From: UBA1479 sp040218445 | GTDB lineage: Bacteria > Pseudomonadota > Alphaproteobacteria > Rhodospirillales > Casp-alpha2 | Reading direction: 5' to 3' | Length of the DNA: 64,000 bases | Assembly (NCBI GenBank): GCA_040218445.1 | Contig: JAVJRK010000010.1 | Location: 62,001-126,000, forward strand | Part shown: in pieces, positions 7,831-16,434 of the stretch | How positions within the stretch are numbered: position 1 is the stretch's first letter | How the letters are laid out: each line of letters starts with the position of its first letter | Notes under the pieces: model-generated | Seen by the model: the letters and a program-made list of their open reading frames with translations, nothing else | Databases searched by the model: none | Told to the model about the DNA's origin: nothing | Program-made: the position numbers and the translations under genes

Positions 7831-9531
7831 TCAGCCGTCTTCGCGGCGGGGCTCCGCACCCAGCGGCACGGACGGGCCGCCCGGCTGTTCCGCATCCTCG
7901 ATCAGGCGGCTTTCCGTCAATACCCCCAGGCGTTCCAAAATCGGATAGGCGACCGAGGTCAGATGGCTGTTGATCCGTTTCAGATCGCGCAGCACGTCCA
8001 GATGCAGGGCACTTGAATCCAGCGTGTCAGGGCGACGTTCGCCCATGCGGCGAAAATGATTTTCAACGTAGCGGCGTTCCAGGTCACGGATTTCCGTTTT
8101 CTCGTGCAGCAGCCTGCGGGCCGCCTCTTCGTCCGCCGACACGAATACATGCAGGGCCATATCCAGGTTCTGCAAGATGCGGTCGTGAAAGGCTTCCAGT
8201 TCCGCCTGCCCTTCGTCCGAAAAATTGATCCGGCCCTTGGTTTTCTTGGCCGCCAGTTCCATCAGGTTCTTGTCGATGATGTCCCCGACATGTTCCAGGT
8301 TGGTGGTGAAGCTGAGAACCTCGATGCTGCGCTGGCTTTCCGCCTTGTCCAATTCTTCTTCGGTCAGGCGGGTCAGGTACAGCTTGATCGCCTCGTGCAG
8401 GCGGTCGACCACGTCGTCCTGGGCCTCGACCGTTTTGCGCAGGCTGGCATCGTTGGTGCGCAGCACGTCGCGCGCCGCCGCCAGCATGGATTTGACCACA
8501 TCGCCCATGCGCAACGTCTCGCGGGCCGCCCCGGTCAGGGCCACGGAAGGGGTATCGAGCGCCCCTTCGTCAAGATAGCGCGGGCTGCCGGGATCGTCCG
8601 TGGCCGGGCGGTCCGGTATGATTCGCTTGGCCGCCCAATCGACCAGCGCCAGCAACGGTAAGAACAAAACGACCAAGGCCAGGTTGAAGCCCGTATGGAA
8701 ATTGGCGAGCAGCCGCGCCGGGCTGTCACCCAATACGGCCAGATAAGGTTGCAGATAAGGGACCATCGGCACCACGGCCAGGACCCCGACAGTGCGCATG
8801 ATCAAATTGCCGAGCGGCACCCGCCGAACGGCCGGCAAGGCCTTGGCCGTCAGCCCCACGGCGGCAAGGGCGCCGCCCAGGTTCGCACCCAACACCATGG
8901 TCATGGCCAGTTGCGTATTCAGCACCTGCATCCCGGCCAGCGACATGATCAACAGCACCACCGCGACAGAAGAATGGGACGCCCAGGTCAGAGCAGCCGC
9001 GAACACGACTGCCAGAAGCGGCTCGCTGGTCAACGGGCCGACCAGCACGGCCATGGCTTCGCTTTCGCGGAACGGCAATGAGCCCATGGCGATCAGGCGC
9101 AGGGACAGCAGCATCAAGCCCAGACCGATGAAGGCCCGCGCGATGGCGCGACGGCGGCTGTTTTCGGTCGACAGGAACAGGAACACCCCGGCGGAAATCA
9201 ACACCGGCGACAGCCATTCAAGATCAAGTGACAGGGCCTGCACGATCATGGTCGAGCCGACATCCGCCCCCAACATGATGGCCAAGGCCGCGACGCCCGC
9301 GATCATGCCCTGCCCGGCGAAGGACGAGACGATCAAGGCCGTCGCGGTCGAGCTTTGCAGAATCGCCGTCACGCCGAACCCGGCGGCAAGGCCCGTCACC
9401 CGGTTGCGCGACGATGCCGCCAAAGCCTGACGCAGCCCGGCACCGAACGAGCGTGTAATGCCCGTCCGCACCATGCGGATGCCCCAAAGCAAGAGCGCCA
9501 CGCCGCCGACGATGTTGATGATTGTTTCCAC
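7831..9531 (-). CDS. Na+/phosphate cotransporter family protein with PhoU-like domain
   Basis: This inner-membrane transporter (566 residues) belongs to the NptA/YjbB family. Two inverted Na/Pi-cotransporter repeats are visible: the first with ILQSSTATALIV (about 59-70), the second with WASHSSVAVVLL, where the usual QSS is HSS. A cytoplasmic PhoU-like helical domain follows from about 335. Bacterial members can import phosphate, or export it as YjbB does. The gene lies on the same strand 162 bases downstream of phnY, at the end of a phosphonate-degrading unit that releases phosphate, so export of surplus phosphate is plausible but unproven. Confidence 0.88.
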   Translation of the reverse strand: METIINIVGGVALLLWGIRMVRTGITRSFGAGLRQALAASSRNRVTGLAAGFGVTAILQSSTATALIVSSFAGQGMIAGVAALAIMLGADVGSTMIVQALSLDLEWLSPVLISAGVFLFLSTENSRRRAIARAFIGLGLMLLSLRLIAMGSLPFRESEAMAVLVGPLTSEPLLAVVFAAALTWASHSSVAVVLLIMSLAGMQVLNTQLAMTMVLGANLGGALAAVGLTAKALPAVRRVPLGNLIMRTVGVLAVVPMVPYLQPYLAVLGDSPARLLANFHTGFNLALVVLFLPLLALVDWAAKRIIPDRPATDDPGSPRYLDEGALDTPSVALTGAARETLRMGDVVKSMLAAARDVLRTNDASLRKTVEAQDDVVDRLHEAIKLYLTRLTEEELDKAESQRSIEVLSFTTNLEHVGDIIDKNLMELAAKKTKGRINFSDEGQAELEAFHDRILQNLDMALHVFVSADEEAARRLLHEKTEIRDLERRYVENHFRRMGERRPDTLDSSALHLDVLRDLKRINSHLTSVAYPILERLGVLTESRLIEDAEQPGGPSVPLGAEPRREDG

Positions 9532-9693
9532 AGTCCCTATGTGCTTTCCGTTTCAGGTATCGGGGCCGATGCGCCGGATGGTTGATCCACCCGGCGGTCC
9601 CGGTGCAAACTCCCCGCCCTCAAAACCGCACTGAGTGCGCTTATAGATCGAAAGCCTGGTGCGCGCAAATGGATGTATCCGTGAATACGTCGA

Positions 9694-11151
9694 CTAGCTG
9701 AGCCAGGGCATGGAGAAGGTCTTCACGTTGGTGAAGCTCTTCATGGCCTCGATCACGCCTTCCTTATAGCCCAGGCCCGAATCCTTGATCCCGCCAAAGG
9801 GCGACATTTCGATGCGGAAACCGGGAACTTCCCAGACGTTGACCGTGCCGACCACCAGGCCGTCGATGAAGCGGGTGATGTATTCCATGTTGTTGGTGCA
9901 CACACCCGACGACAGGCCAAAGGCCGTGGAGTTGGAAATCTTGATGACCTCGGCGATATCGTTGGGGCAGCGGATGATCGGCACCACGGGGCCGAAAGTT
10001 TCCTCGCGCACCAGTTCGCAGTCATAGGGCACCCGGTCGACCAGGGTCGGTGAATAGACCGCTCCTTCGCGGTGATTGCCGTGCAGCAGCTCGGCGCCAT
10101 TGGCGACGGCGTCGTTGACGCGCCGCTCGAACAGCATGGCGGCCTGTTCGTCGACCACCGTGCCCACGTCCGTATCCGGGTCCATGGGATCGCCGTATTT
10201 GATGGCCTTGACCTTTTCCAGGGCGATCTTGGCGAATTCGTCGGCCACGGCATCAACCACCAGGATGCGCTTCACGGCCGTGCAGCGCTGGCCGGAATTC
10301 TTGGTCGCCCCTGCGACCGCCAGGGTCGCGGCTTTTTCCAGGTCCGCATCTTCCATCACGATCAAGGGATCGTTGCCGCCCAGTTCCAGAACCGTGCGCT
10401 TGTATCCCGCCTTTTCGGCGATGTATTTGCCGATCGGCACGCCGCCCGTGAAGGTGATCAGGTCGGCATGTTCATTGGTGATGAATTCGTCCGCGATCAC
10501 CGCCGGATCGCCCGTAATGACCTGAAACATCTCCTGCGGCAGGCCCGCTTCGTACAGCACGTCCGCCAAAAGCAACGCCGTCAGCGGCGTCTTTTCCGTC
10601 GGCTTCAGAACCATGCAGTTGTTGGTCGCGACCGAGGGCGCGATCTTGTGCGCGACCTGGTTCAAAGGATGGTTGAACGGCGTGATGGCGCTGATCGCGG
10701 TCAGGGGCTGGCGCGTGGTGAAGATTTTGCGCTTAGGGCCAGAGGGCGACACATCGCAGGAAAATACCTCGCCGTCGTCCATCAAGGTCAGGGCCGCCGA
10801 CAGGTTGAACACGCTGTTGGAACGCCCGGCTTCGTACATCGAATCCTTTTTCGACAGGCCGCATTCAGCGGTGATCAGGTCCGACACCTGATCGCGGCGG
10901 GAATACAGGATCTCGCCGGTCTTCTTGAGGATTTCCGAGCGCTCGTGCCGGGTCAGCGTCGGCTTGTAGTCGGCCGCCGTCTGGAACGCCTTTTTGACAT
11001 CGGCGACCGACGCCTTCGGCACCGTGCCGACAACCTTGTTGGTGTAGGGGTTCATGACCTCGATGCGCTCGTCGCGCACGCCGCTGTCTCCGACAATGCG
11101 GAGCTTTTCGTGGATCACTTCGTCCTTGAGGTCGGTAACGGCGCTGTCCAT
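9694..11151 (-). CDS. phnY: Phosphonoacetaldehyde dehydrogenase
   Basis: This NAD-dependent aldehyde dehydrogenase oxidises phosphonoacetaldehyde to phosphonoacetate in the PhnW-PhnY-PhnA route of AEP degradation. The 485-residue product has the ALDH general base in LELGGNDP (Glu256) and the nucleophile in SGQRCTA (Cys290). The ATG at 11151 is preferred because GGAGG lies 8 bases upstream; an upstream TTG at 11166 would overlap that site. The start lies 68 bases after the phnA stop with no terminator, so the two genes are co-transcribed. Substrate assignment rests on the neighbours phnA and phnW as much as on the fold. Confidence 0.93.
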   Translation of the reverse strand: MDSAVTDLKDEVIHEKLRIVGDSGVRDERIEVMNPYTNKVVGTVPKASVADVKKAFQTAADYKPTLTRHERSEILKKTGEILYSRRDQVSDLITAECGLSKKDSMYEAGRSNSVFNLSAALTLMDDGEVFSCDVSPSGPKRKIFTTRQPLTAISAITPFNHPLNQVAHKIAPSVATNNCMVLKPTEKTPLTALLLADVLYEAGLPQEMFQVITGDPAVIADEFITNEHADLITFTGGVPIGKYIAEKAGYKRTVLELGGNDPLIVMEDADLEKAATLAVAGATKNSGQRCTAVKRILVVDAVADEFAKIALEKVKAIKYGDPMDPDTDVGTVVDEQAAMLFERRVNDAVANGAELLHGNHREGAVYSPTLVDRVPYDCELVREETFGPVVPIIRCPNDIAEVIKISNSTAFGLSSGVCTNNMEYITRFIDGLVVGTVNVWEVPGFRIEMSPFGGIKDSGLGYKEGVIEAMKSFTNVKTFSMPWLS

Positions 11152-11218
11152 GGAATTATCCTCCAAACGTCCCCTGGCGGGGTGTTGTTTAATGCTGTGT
11201 TGTTTCAGGTGGCGATCA

Positions 11219-12490
11219 TTAGGCCGCGTTTTGGGCCAGCGCCGTATGGTTCAGCGCGACATCGAAGATGTCGAAATTGCGCAGGCGGCGCCCGGTATCG
11301 ACATCGGCGGTGCGGGTCACGATCAGCGGCACTTTCTGTTCGGTCACACCGCCGTGGGAACGCAGCGGTTCCTTCAACTGGCTGAGGTCGTGGCGGTCGG
11401 ACGAGGTGCCCAGAACCTTCGATTTGTCGGACACGACGATCAGGTCGCCCAGGCGGTCTTCGGGCAGTTCGAACTCGGCACAGCCGTGTTTCCTGTCATA
11501 GACCTTCTGCACGCCCGAAACGGCGGCCAGCTTGGAAATCACGTCGGTCTGATCGGCGTCGGCCGGCAGGTAGACCGTGGCGAAAGATCCAAGCGCGCCA
11601 TGGTGCACCACGTAGGGGTCGGTGATCGGCAGGATCACCCGGGCCTTACCCGCACCCAGAATGCCGTCCATGACTTCCTGCAGATAGATCACATCGGGCT
11701 TGCCGGCATCGTTGAATTTGGCATTCATGCCGTGATCGGCGGTCATGGCCAAGACCGCGCCCAGGGCATCCAACTTGGCCCAATAGCTGTCCATCATGGC
11801 ATAGAACGCATTGGCCACAGGCGTACCCGGCGCGTGTTTGTGCTGAATGTAATCGGTGGTCGACAGATACATCACATCTGGCCGCATGGTTTCCATGAGC
11901 TTGACGCCCGCATCGAAAATGAATTCCGACAGTTCCGCCGAATAAACGTCGGGGATGTCGCGCCCGACCATGCCCTGGGCATCGTCGATGCCGTTTTCGG
12001 CAATCGTCGTCTCGTCGGCTTTTTCCGATGAAAACGACACGGCGCGGCCCGTAGTGAAGTCCAGGCCATGGCCCAACAGGCGGCGCAGCTTGTCCTTGGC
12101 CGTAACGATCGCGACCTTGGCGCCCGCATCATGGAAGGCCTTGAAGATCGTGTCCGTGCGCAGGAACTTGGGATCGTTCATCATCACTTCCTCGCCCGTG
12201 TCCGGGTCCAGGAAGAAGTTGCCGGAAATACCGTGCACCTTGGGCGGCACGCCGGTGACGATCGACAGGTTGTTGGGGTTGGTGAAGCTGGGCACCACGC
12301 AATCGGCACGCAGGTCAGAACCGCCCGCCAGCGCCTTTTCCAGGAACGGCATATGGCCGCCGGCGATGGCCTGTTCAATGTAATCAGGCTCGGACCCGTC
12401 GATGCACACGACGACCAGGGGTTGGCTGGGCCAGGCGTAGGTGCGGCCGTTGACGGAGACGGAACGGGGGGAGGAAGAATGTTGATCCAT
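11219..12490 (-). CDS. phnA: Phosphonoacetate hydrolase
   Basis: This di-metal enzyme of the alkaline phosphatase superfamily cleaves the C-P bond of phosphonoacetate to give acetate and phosphate. The 423-residue protein has the metal site VVCIDGSEPDY (Asp31), the nucleophile threonine in SFTNPNN (Thr70) and the second metal motif TADHGMN. The ATG at 12490 has AGGTGAG upstream; a GTG at 12502 lacks one. It is the first gene of the phnA-phnY unit, with its own promoter and LysR-type box (12547-12590). Finding PhnA rather than PhnX shows that the pathway runs through phosphonoacetate. Confidence 0.94.
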   Translation of the reverse strand: MDQHSSSPRSVSVNGRTYAWPSQPLVVVCIDGSEPDYIEQAIAGGHMPFLEKALAGGSDLRADCVVPSFTNPNNLSIVTGVPPKVHGISGNFFLDPDTGEEVMMNDPKFLRTDTIFKAFHDAGAKVAIVTAKDKLRRLLGHGLDFTTGRAVSFSSEKADETTIAENGIDDAQGMVGRDIPDVYSAELSEFIFDAGVKLMETMRPDVMYLSTTDYIQHKHAPGTPVANAFYAMMDSYWAKLDALGAVLAMTADHGMNAKFNDAGKPDVIYLQEVMDGILGAGKARVILPITDPYVVHHGALGSFATVYLPADADQTDVISKLAAVSGVQKVYDRKHGCAEFELPEDRLGDLIVVSDKSKVLGTSSDRHDLSQLKEPLRSHGGVTEQKVPLIVTRTADVDTGRRLRNFDIFDVALNHTALAQNAA

Positions 12491-12546
12491 GATGCTGCTC
12501 ACCTTTGAAAACGTCCGGGCATCAAACCTCTGGCCCGGTTTCAGGA

Positions 12547-12575
12547 ATTCTCGTGAGCACCAAAGGATATGTCAA
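12547..12575 (-). promoter_or_regulatory. phnA promoter
   Basis: Reading leftwards, TTGACA (12570-12575) and GAGAAT (12547-12552) are separated by exactly 17 bases. The -35 box abuts the LysR-type dyad. This promoter gives phnA-phnY its own transcript inside the larger cluster. Confidence 0.6.
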
Positions 12576-12590
12576 ATCGCTAATAACGAT
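12571..12590 (-). promoter_or_regulatory. LysR-type operator, site A (upstream of phnA)
   Basis: GTCAAATCGC then TAATAACGAT contains ATC-N9-GAT (12576-12590), the T-N11-A box of LysR-type regulators. Its centre is 93 bases before the phnA start. It closely matches sites B (16364), C (20709) and D (29113). It lies in the 193-base, AT-rich gap before phnA that otherwise holds no gene. Confidence 0.65.
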
Positions 12591-12683
12591 GTAATTGATA
12601 GGTTAAACCAATATGACAAAACCCTACCGAAGGCTGCAGGACAAGGCTCATAAACTATTGATATAAAGGAAATGAAGCCTTCT

Positions 12684-15137
12684 TCAGGCACGCATACGTT
12701 GGGACTTCGGGTCATAAAGCGGACGCAGGGATGCCTGGGCCGGATAGCGCACCCCGGCGACCTCGATCTCGTAGGCATGTTGATCCAAGCCCGCCAGATC
12801 ACCGTCCGGCACGGTGACATAACCAAGCCCAACGGCACCGCCCAAGGTATGGCCATACATGCCCGAGGTTACGCGGCCGACGATCTCATCCCCGCGCCAA
12901 ATGGGTTCGTTGTGATAGAGCAGCGGCTCGGGGTCGGTGATCAGGAACTGCAACAGGCGGCGCTTTACCCCCGCTTCACGTTGCGCCATCAGGGCTTCCC
13001 GGCCGATGAAGCCACCTGGTTTGTCCCAGGCGACCGCGAAGCCCAGCCCGGCTTCCAGCACCGTTTCCTCGTCGGAAATATCATGCCCCCAATGACGGTA
13101 GGCCTTTTCGATGCGCAGGGAATTCATGGCATGCATGCCCGCATGGACCAGGCCGAACGCCTGCCCCGCTTCGGCAATCGCTTCGCAAACATGGGCCGCG
13201 AATTCCGCCGGCACCATGATTTCCCAGCCCAGTTCGCCCGCATAGGAAATGCGGGTCATGCGCGCCAGAGCCATGGCGAATTCGACCTCGCGGCTGGCTC
13301 CGAAGGGAAAGGCATCGTTGCTCAAACTACCAGGTGTCAGCGTTGCGAGCAGGTCCCGAGACTTGGGCCCGGCAACACCGATCACTGCATGGCCCGAGGT
13401 CACGTCCGTGACGGTGCAATGTTGATGGTCCTGCACATGATCCTTGAGCCAGTGGAAATCCCGAACCTGACAGGCGCCGGAGGTGACGACCAGAAAGGTG
13501 TCTTCTGTCAGACGGGTGACGGTCAGATCGGCCTCGATCCCGCCCCGGCCGTTCAGCCATTGGGTATAGACGGCGCGGCCCACTTCGCCCGCGACGTCGT
13601 TGGCCGATACCCGGCTTAAGACCTGGGCCGCATCCGGGCCTTCGATGCGAAACTTGGCGAAGGACGACAAGTCGAACAGCGCCACGCCTTCACGCGCGGC
13701 ACGGTGTTCCGCCGCCGAATAATCAAACCAATTCTGGCGGCCATAACTGTATTCGTATTTGGGCTCGGTCCCTTCCGGCGCGAACCAATTGGCGCGCTCC
13801 CACCCGGCACTTTCGCCGAAGCAGGCATTGGCCGCCTTCATCTGTTCATGCAGGGGCGAGCGGCGCAGGCCGCGCCCGGTCGTATATTGATGGAACGGCC
13901 AATGGGTGGCGTAGAGCAGGCCCAGGCTTTCCGATACCCGGTCCTGCAGATAAGCGCGGTTGGCCTGGAACGGCATCTGGCGGCGGATGTCGACTTCCCA
14001 CAGGTCCATGGGGGGATGCCCGTCTTTGATCCAGTCGGCCACCACGCGGCCGATGCCGCCCGCCGACTGAATGCCGATGGAATTCAGTCCCGCCGCGACC
14101 ATCAGGCCGTCCAAGCCGGGGGCCGGACCCAGGTTGTAGCGCACGTCGGGGGTGAAACTTTCCGGGCCGTTGAAGAAGGTCTGAATGCCCGCGTTTTCCA
14201 ACGCCGGCAGGCGCGCCATGGCGGCTTCCAAAATCGGCTCGAAGTGATCGAAGTCGTCGGGCAGCTGGTCGAATTCGAAGTCGTCCGGAATGCCGTCCAT
14301 GCCCCAGGGCTTGACCTTGGGCTCGAACGCGCCGATCAGCATCTTGCCGGCGTCTTCCTTGTAATAGGCGCATTCGTCGTAAACCCGCAGCACCGGCAGG
14401 TCCGGCGTCATGCCCTCGAACGGTTCGGTGACGATGTAGAAATGCTCACACGCATGCAGCGGCAGGCTCACGCCGATTTCGACCGCCATGTCGCGCGCCC
14501 ACATTCCGGCGGCCAGCACGACCCAGCGCGCCCGCACCTCGCCCGCGTCGGTCCGCACGCCGACGGCGCGGCCGTTCTCGACGATGATCCCGGTGACCTT
14601 GGTGTCCTCGAACAGGCGGGCACCGCCCATGCGGGCCCCCTTGGCCAGGGCCAGGGTGATGTCGGCCGGGTTGCCCTGCCCGTCCGACGGAATCCAGGTG
14701 CCGCCCAGGACGTCGCCGGTTTCGACCAGGGGGTGGCGTTCCTTGACCTCTTCCGGCGAAATGATATCGACCTGCAGGCCGAACACCTTGGCCATGGAGG
14801 CATTGCGGCGGAATTCCTCCATCCGCCCTTCGTGGAGCGCCACGGAGACAGATCCGTTCTGCTTCAGGCCCGTGGCCTGACCTGTCTCGCTTTCCAATTC
14901 GCGGTAAAGCTCTGCCGTGTATTTGGCCAGCCGCGTCATGTTGGCGCTGCCGCGCAGCTGGCCGATCAGGCCCGCCGCATGCCAGGTGGTGCCGGAGGTC
15001 AGCTTGCGCCGCTCCAGCAACACCACATCGGTAATCCCAATCTTGGTCAGATGATAGGCGATGGAACAACCGATGACCCCGCCGCCGATGACGACGACTT
15101 CGCAGGATTGGGGCGGCGTCTTCTTGGTATCGGACAA
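12684..15137 (-). CDS. FAD-dependent oxidoreductase fused to GcvT-type folate domain (dimethylglycine/sarcosine dehydrogenase family)
   Basis: The 817 residues carry, in order, a DAO-type FAD domain (GGGVIGCSIAYH, 18-29), the motif GTTWHAAGL in which His53 matches the covalent-flavin histidine of dimethylglycine dehydrogenases, an FAO_M linker, and a GcvT plus GcvT_C folate-binding half (from about 420). Family members oxidatively remove N-methyl groups and hand the one-carbon unit to tetrahydrofolate. It starts 11 bases after the phnW stop, within the AEP locus. The context suggests an N-methylated aminophosphonate or a related methylamine as substrate; dimethylglycine or sarcosine are the alternatives. 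It is much longer than the roughly 370-residue FAD enzymes usually seen in AEP clusters. Confidence 0.85.
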   Translation of the reverse strand: MSDTKKTPPQSCEVVVIGGGVIGCSIAYHLTKIGITDVVLLERRKLTSGTTWHAAGLIGQLRGSANMTRLAKYTAELYRELESETGQATGLKQNGSVSVALHEGRMEEFRRNASMAKVFGLQVDIISPEEVKERHPLVETGDVLGGTWIPSDGQGNPADITLALAKGARMGGARLFEDTKVTGIIVENGRAVGVRTDAGEVRARWVVLAAGMWARDMAVEIGVSLPLHACEHFYIVTEPFEGMTPDLPVLRVYDECAYYKEDAGKMLIGAFEPKVKPWGMDGIPDDFEFDQLPDDFDHFEPILEAAMARLPALENAGIQTFFNGPESFTPDVRYNLGPAPGLDGLMVAAGLNSIGIQSAGGIGRVVADWIKDGHPPMDLWEVDIRRQMPFQANRAYLQDRVSESLGLLYATHWPFHQYTTGRGLRRSPLHEQMKAANACFGESAGWERANWFAPEGTEPKYEYSYGRQNWFDYSAAEHRAAREGVALFDLSSFAKFRIEGPDAAQVLSRVSANDVAGEVGRAVYTQWLNGRGGIEADLTVTRLTEDTFLVVTSGACQVRDFHWLKDHVQDHQHCTVTDVTSGHAVIGVAGPKSRDLLATLTPGSLSNDAFPFGASREVEFAMALARMTRISYAGELGWEIMVPAEFAAHVCEAIAEAGQAFGLVHAGMHAMNSLRIEKAYRHWGHDISDEETVLEAGLGFAVAWDKPGGFIGREALMAQREAGVKRRLLQFLITDPEPLLYHNEPIWRGDEIVGRVTSGMYGHTLGGAVGLGYVTVPDGDLAGLDQHAYEIEVAGVRYPAQASLRPLYDPKSQRMRA

Positions 15138-15148
15138 GGCCGCGTGTC

Positions 15149-16282
15149 CTATTCGGCGGCCTGGGGTGCGCCGGTTTTGACCCCCATGTCGGCCAGCACA
15201 TCCGACATGGCCTTGAGTGCGGCCTTCATTTCATCCGCACCCAAATGCCCGATGCAGCCGACACGGAAGCTGGGTGCGACCGTCAGCTTGCCGGGATAGA
15301 GCACATAACCCTTGTCCTTCACACGGTCGTAGAATTCCTGAAAATCGAAAGCCGGGTCCGACGGCATGTGGAAGGTCACGATGATCGGCGCCTGGAGCCC
15401 CTGCGGCAGCAAGGTGCGGAACCCCAGTTGCGCCATGCCGTCGATCAGGATCTTGCAGTTGTCGGCATAGCGCTTGAACCGGCCGGGCTGGCCGCCCTCG
15501 GCCTCGAATTGTTCGATGGCCTTGGCAAAGGCGAAGATGACATGGGTCGGCGGGGTGAAGCGCCATTGGCCGTTGCCGTCCATGGCCTTCCACTGGTCGT
15601 ACAGGTCAAGCGCCAGGGAATGGGAATTGCCTTCGCAGACTTCCAGCACGGACTTGCGGATCAGGGCGAAGCCCATGCCGGGCACGCCTTCCAGGCATTT
15701 GTTGGACGATGCCATGACGGCATCAAACGGCACTTTGGCCAGATCCAGTTCAATCGCGCCGAAGGCGCTCATGGCGTCGATGATCAGCGACCGCCCTGCG
15801 TCCTTAACCGTGCGGGCGATGTCTTCGATGGGGTTCAGGATACCCGAGGTCGTTTCGCAATGAACGACCAGGACATGGGAGATGGATGCATCACCCGCCA
15901 GCTTGGCCGCCAGGGTGGTGGCGTCCGGCGGCACATCCTCGGCCGTTTCCGAAATCTCGTAAGCACGGCCGGCATAATCCAGAATCTTGGCCATGCGTTT
16001 GCCGTAGGCCCCGTTGACCAGGATCAGCGCCTTGCCCGATTTGGGGATCAGGGTGCAGAGCGTCGCTTCGACCACGAAAGTGCCCGAACCCTGCAGCGGC
16101 ACGCAGACATGGGTCTCGGTCGCATTGGCGATTTCCAGCAACTTGCGGCGCACGGCCGCATTGGCATCGATGAAGGCCTGATCGCGCGAGCCCCAGTCAT
16201 GCAGCATGGCGTCGCGGGTTTCGGCCGCCGTGGTCAGCGGGCCGGGCGTGAGAAGCAGGGGATCACCGGGGGTCAAGGTCAT
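15149..16282 (-). CDS. phnW: 2-aminoethylphosphonate:pyruvate transaminase
   Basis: This class-V PLP aminotransferase moves the amino group of AEP to pyruvate, giving phosphonoacetaldehyde and alanine. The 377 residues match PhnW. LLTPGPLTT and the ETTSGILNPI loop are typical, and the PLP lysine is in SSNKCLEGVPG (Lys195). AAAGG lies 7 bases before the ATG. The gene heads its own unit, phnW plus the FAD/GcvT gene, because a 152-base gap with a LysR-type box separates it from the permease gene upstream. Confidence 0.95.
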   Translation of the reverse strand: MTLTPGDPLLLTPGPLTTAAETRDAMLHDWGSRDQAFIDANAAVRRKLLEIANATETHVCVPLQGSGTFVVEATLCTLIPKSGKALILVNGAYGKRMAKILDYAGRAYEISETAEDVPPDATTLAAKLAGDASISHVLVVHCETTSGILNPIEDIARTVKDAGRSLIIDAMSAFGAIELDLAKVPFDAVMASSNKCLEGVPGMGFALIRKSVLEVCEGNSHSLALDLYDQWKAMDGNGQWRFTPPTHVIFAFAKAIEQFEAEGGQPGRFKRYADNCKILIDGMAQLGFRTLLPQGLQAPIIVTFHMPSDPAFDFQEFYDRVKDKGYVLYPGKLTVAPSFRVGCIGHLGADEMKAALKAMSDVLADMGVKTGAPQAAE

Positions 16283-16339
16283 GATGGGGCCTTTCCAATT
16301 TTGGCTTCGCGGACGGGCATGCCCCCGCCAATTGCGCGG

Positions 16340-16368
16340 AGTTTCATGCCGATACGTCGACCCGTCAA
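16340..16368 (-). promoter_or_regulatory. phnW promoter (weak -10)
   Basis: Reading leftwards, TTGACG (16363-16368) and GAAACT (16340-16345) have 17-base spacing. The poor -10 box fits a promoter that needs an activator bound at the adjoining dyad. Confidence 0.4.
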
Positions 16369-16383
16369 ATCGTTAATTCGGAT
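16364..16383 (-). promoter_or_regulatory. LysR-type operator, site B (upstream of phnW)
   Basis: GTCAAATCGT then TAATTCGGAT contains ATC-N9-GAT (16369-16383). Its centre is 94 bases before the phnW start, almost the same distance as site A from phnA. Confidence 0.65.
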
Positions 16384-16434
16384 ATCATCAATAGATTACA
16401 GCTATGCTATGCTGGGCGGCGTTTCAGGCCCTGC

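Noticed and set aside
13704..15299. A 531-codon open frame on the + strand
   Set aside because: It is antisense to the FAD/GcvT dehydrogenase, which has intact motifs.
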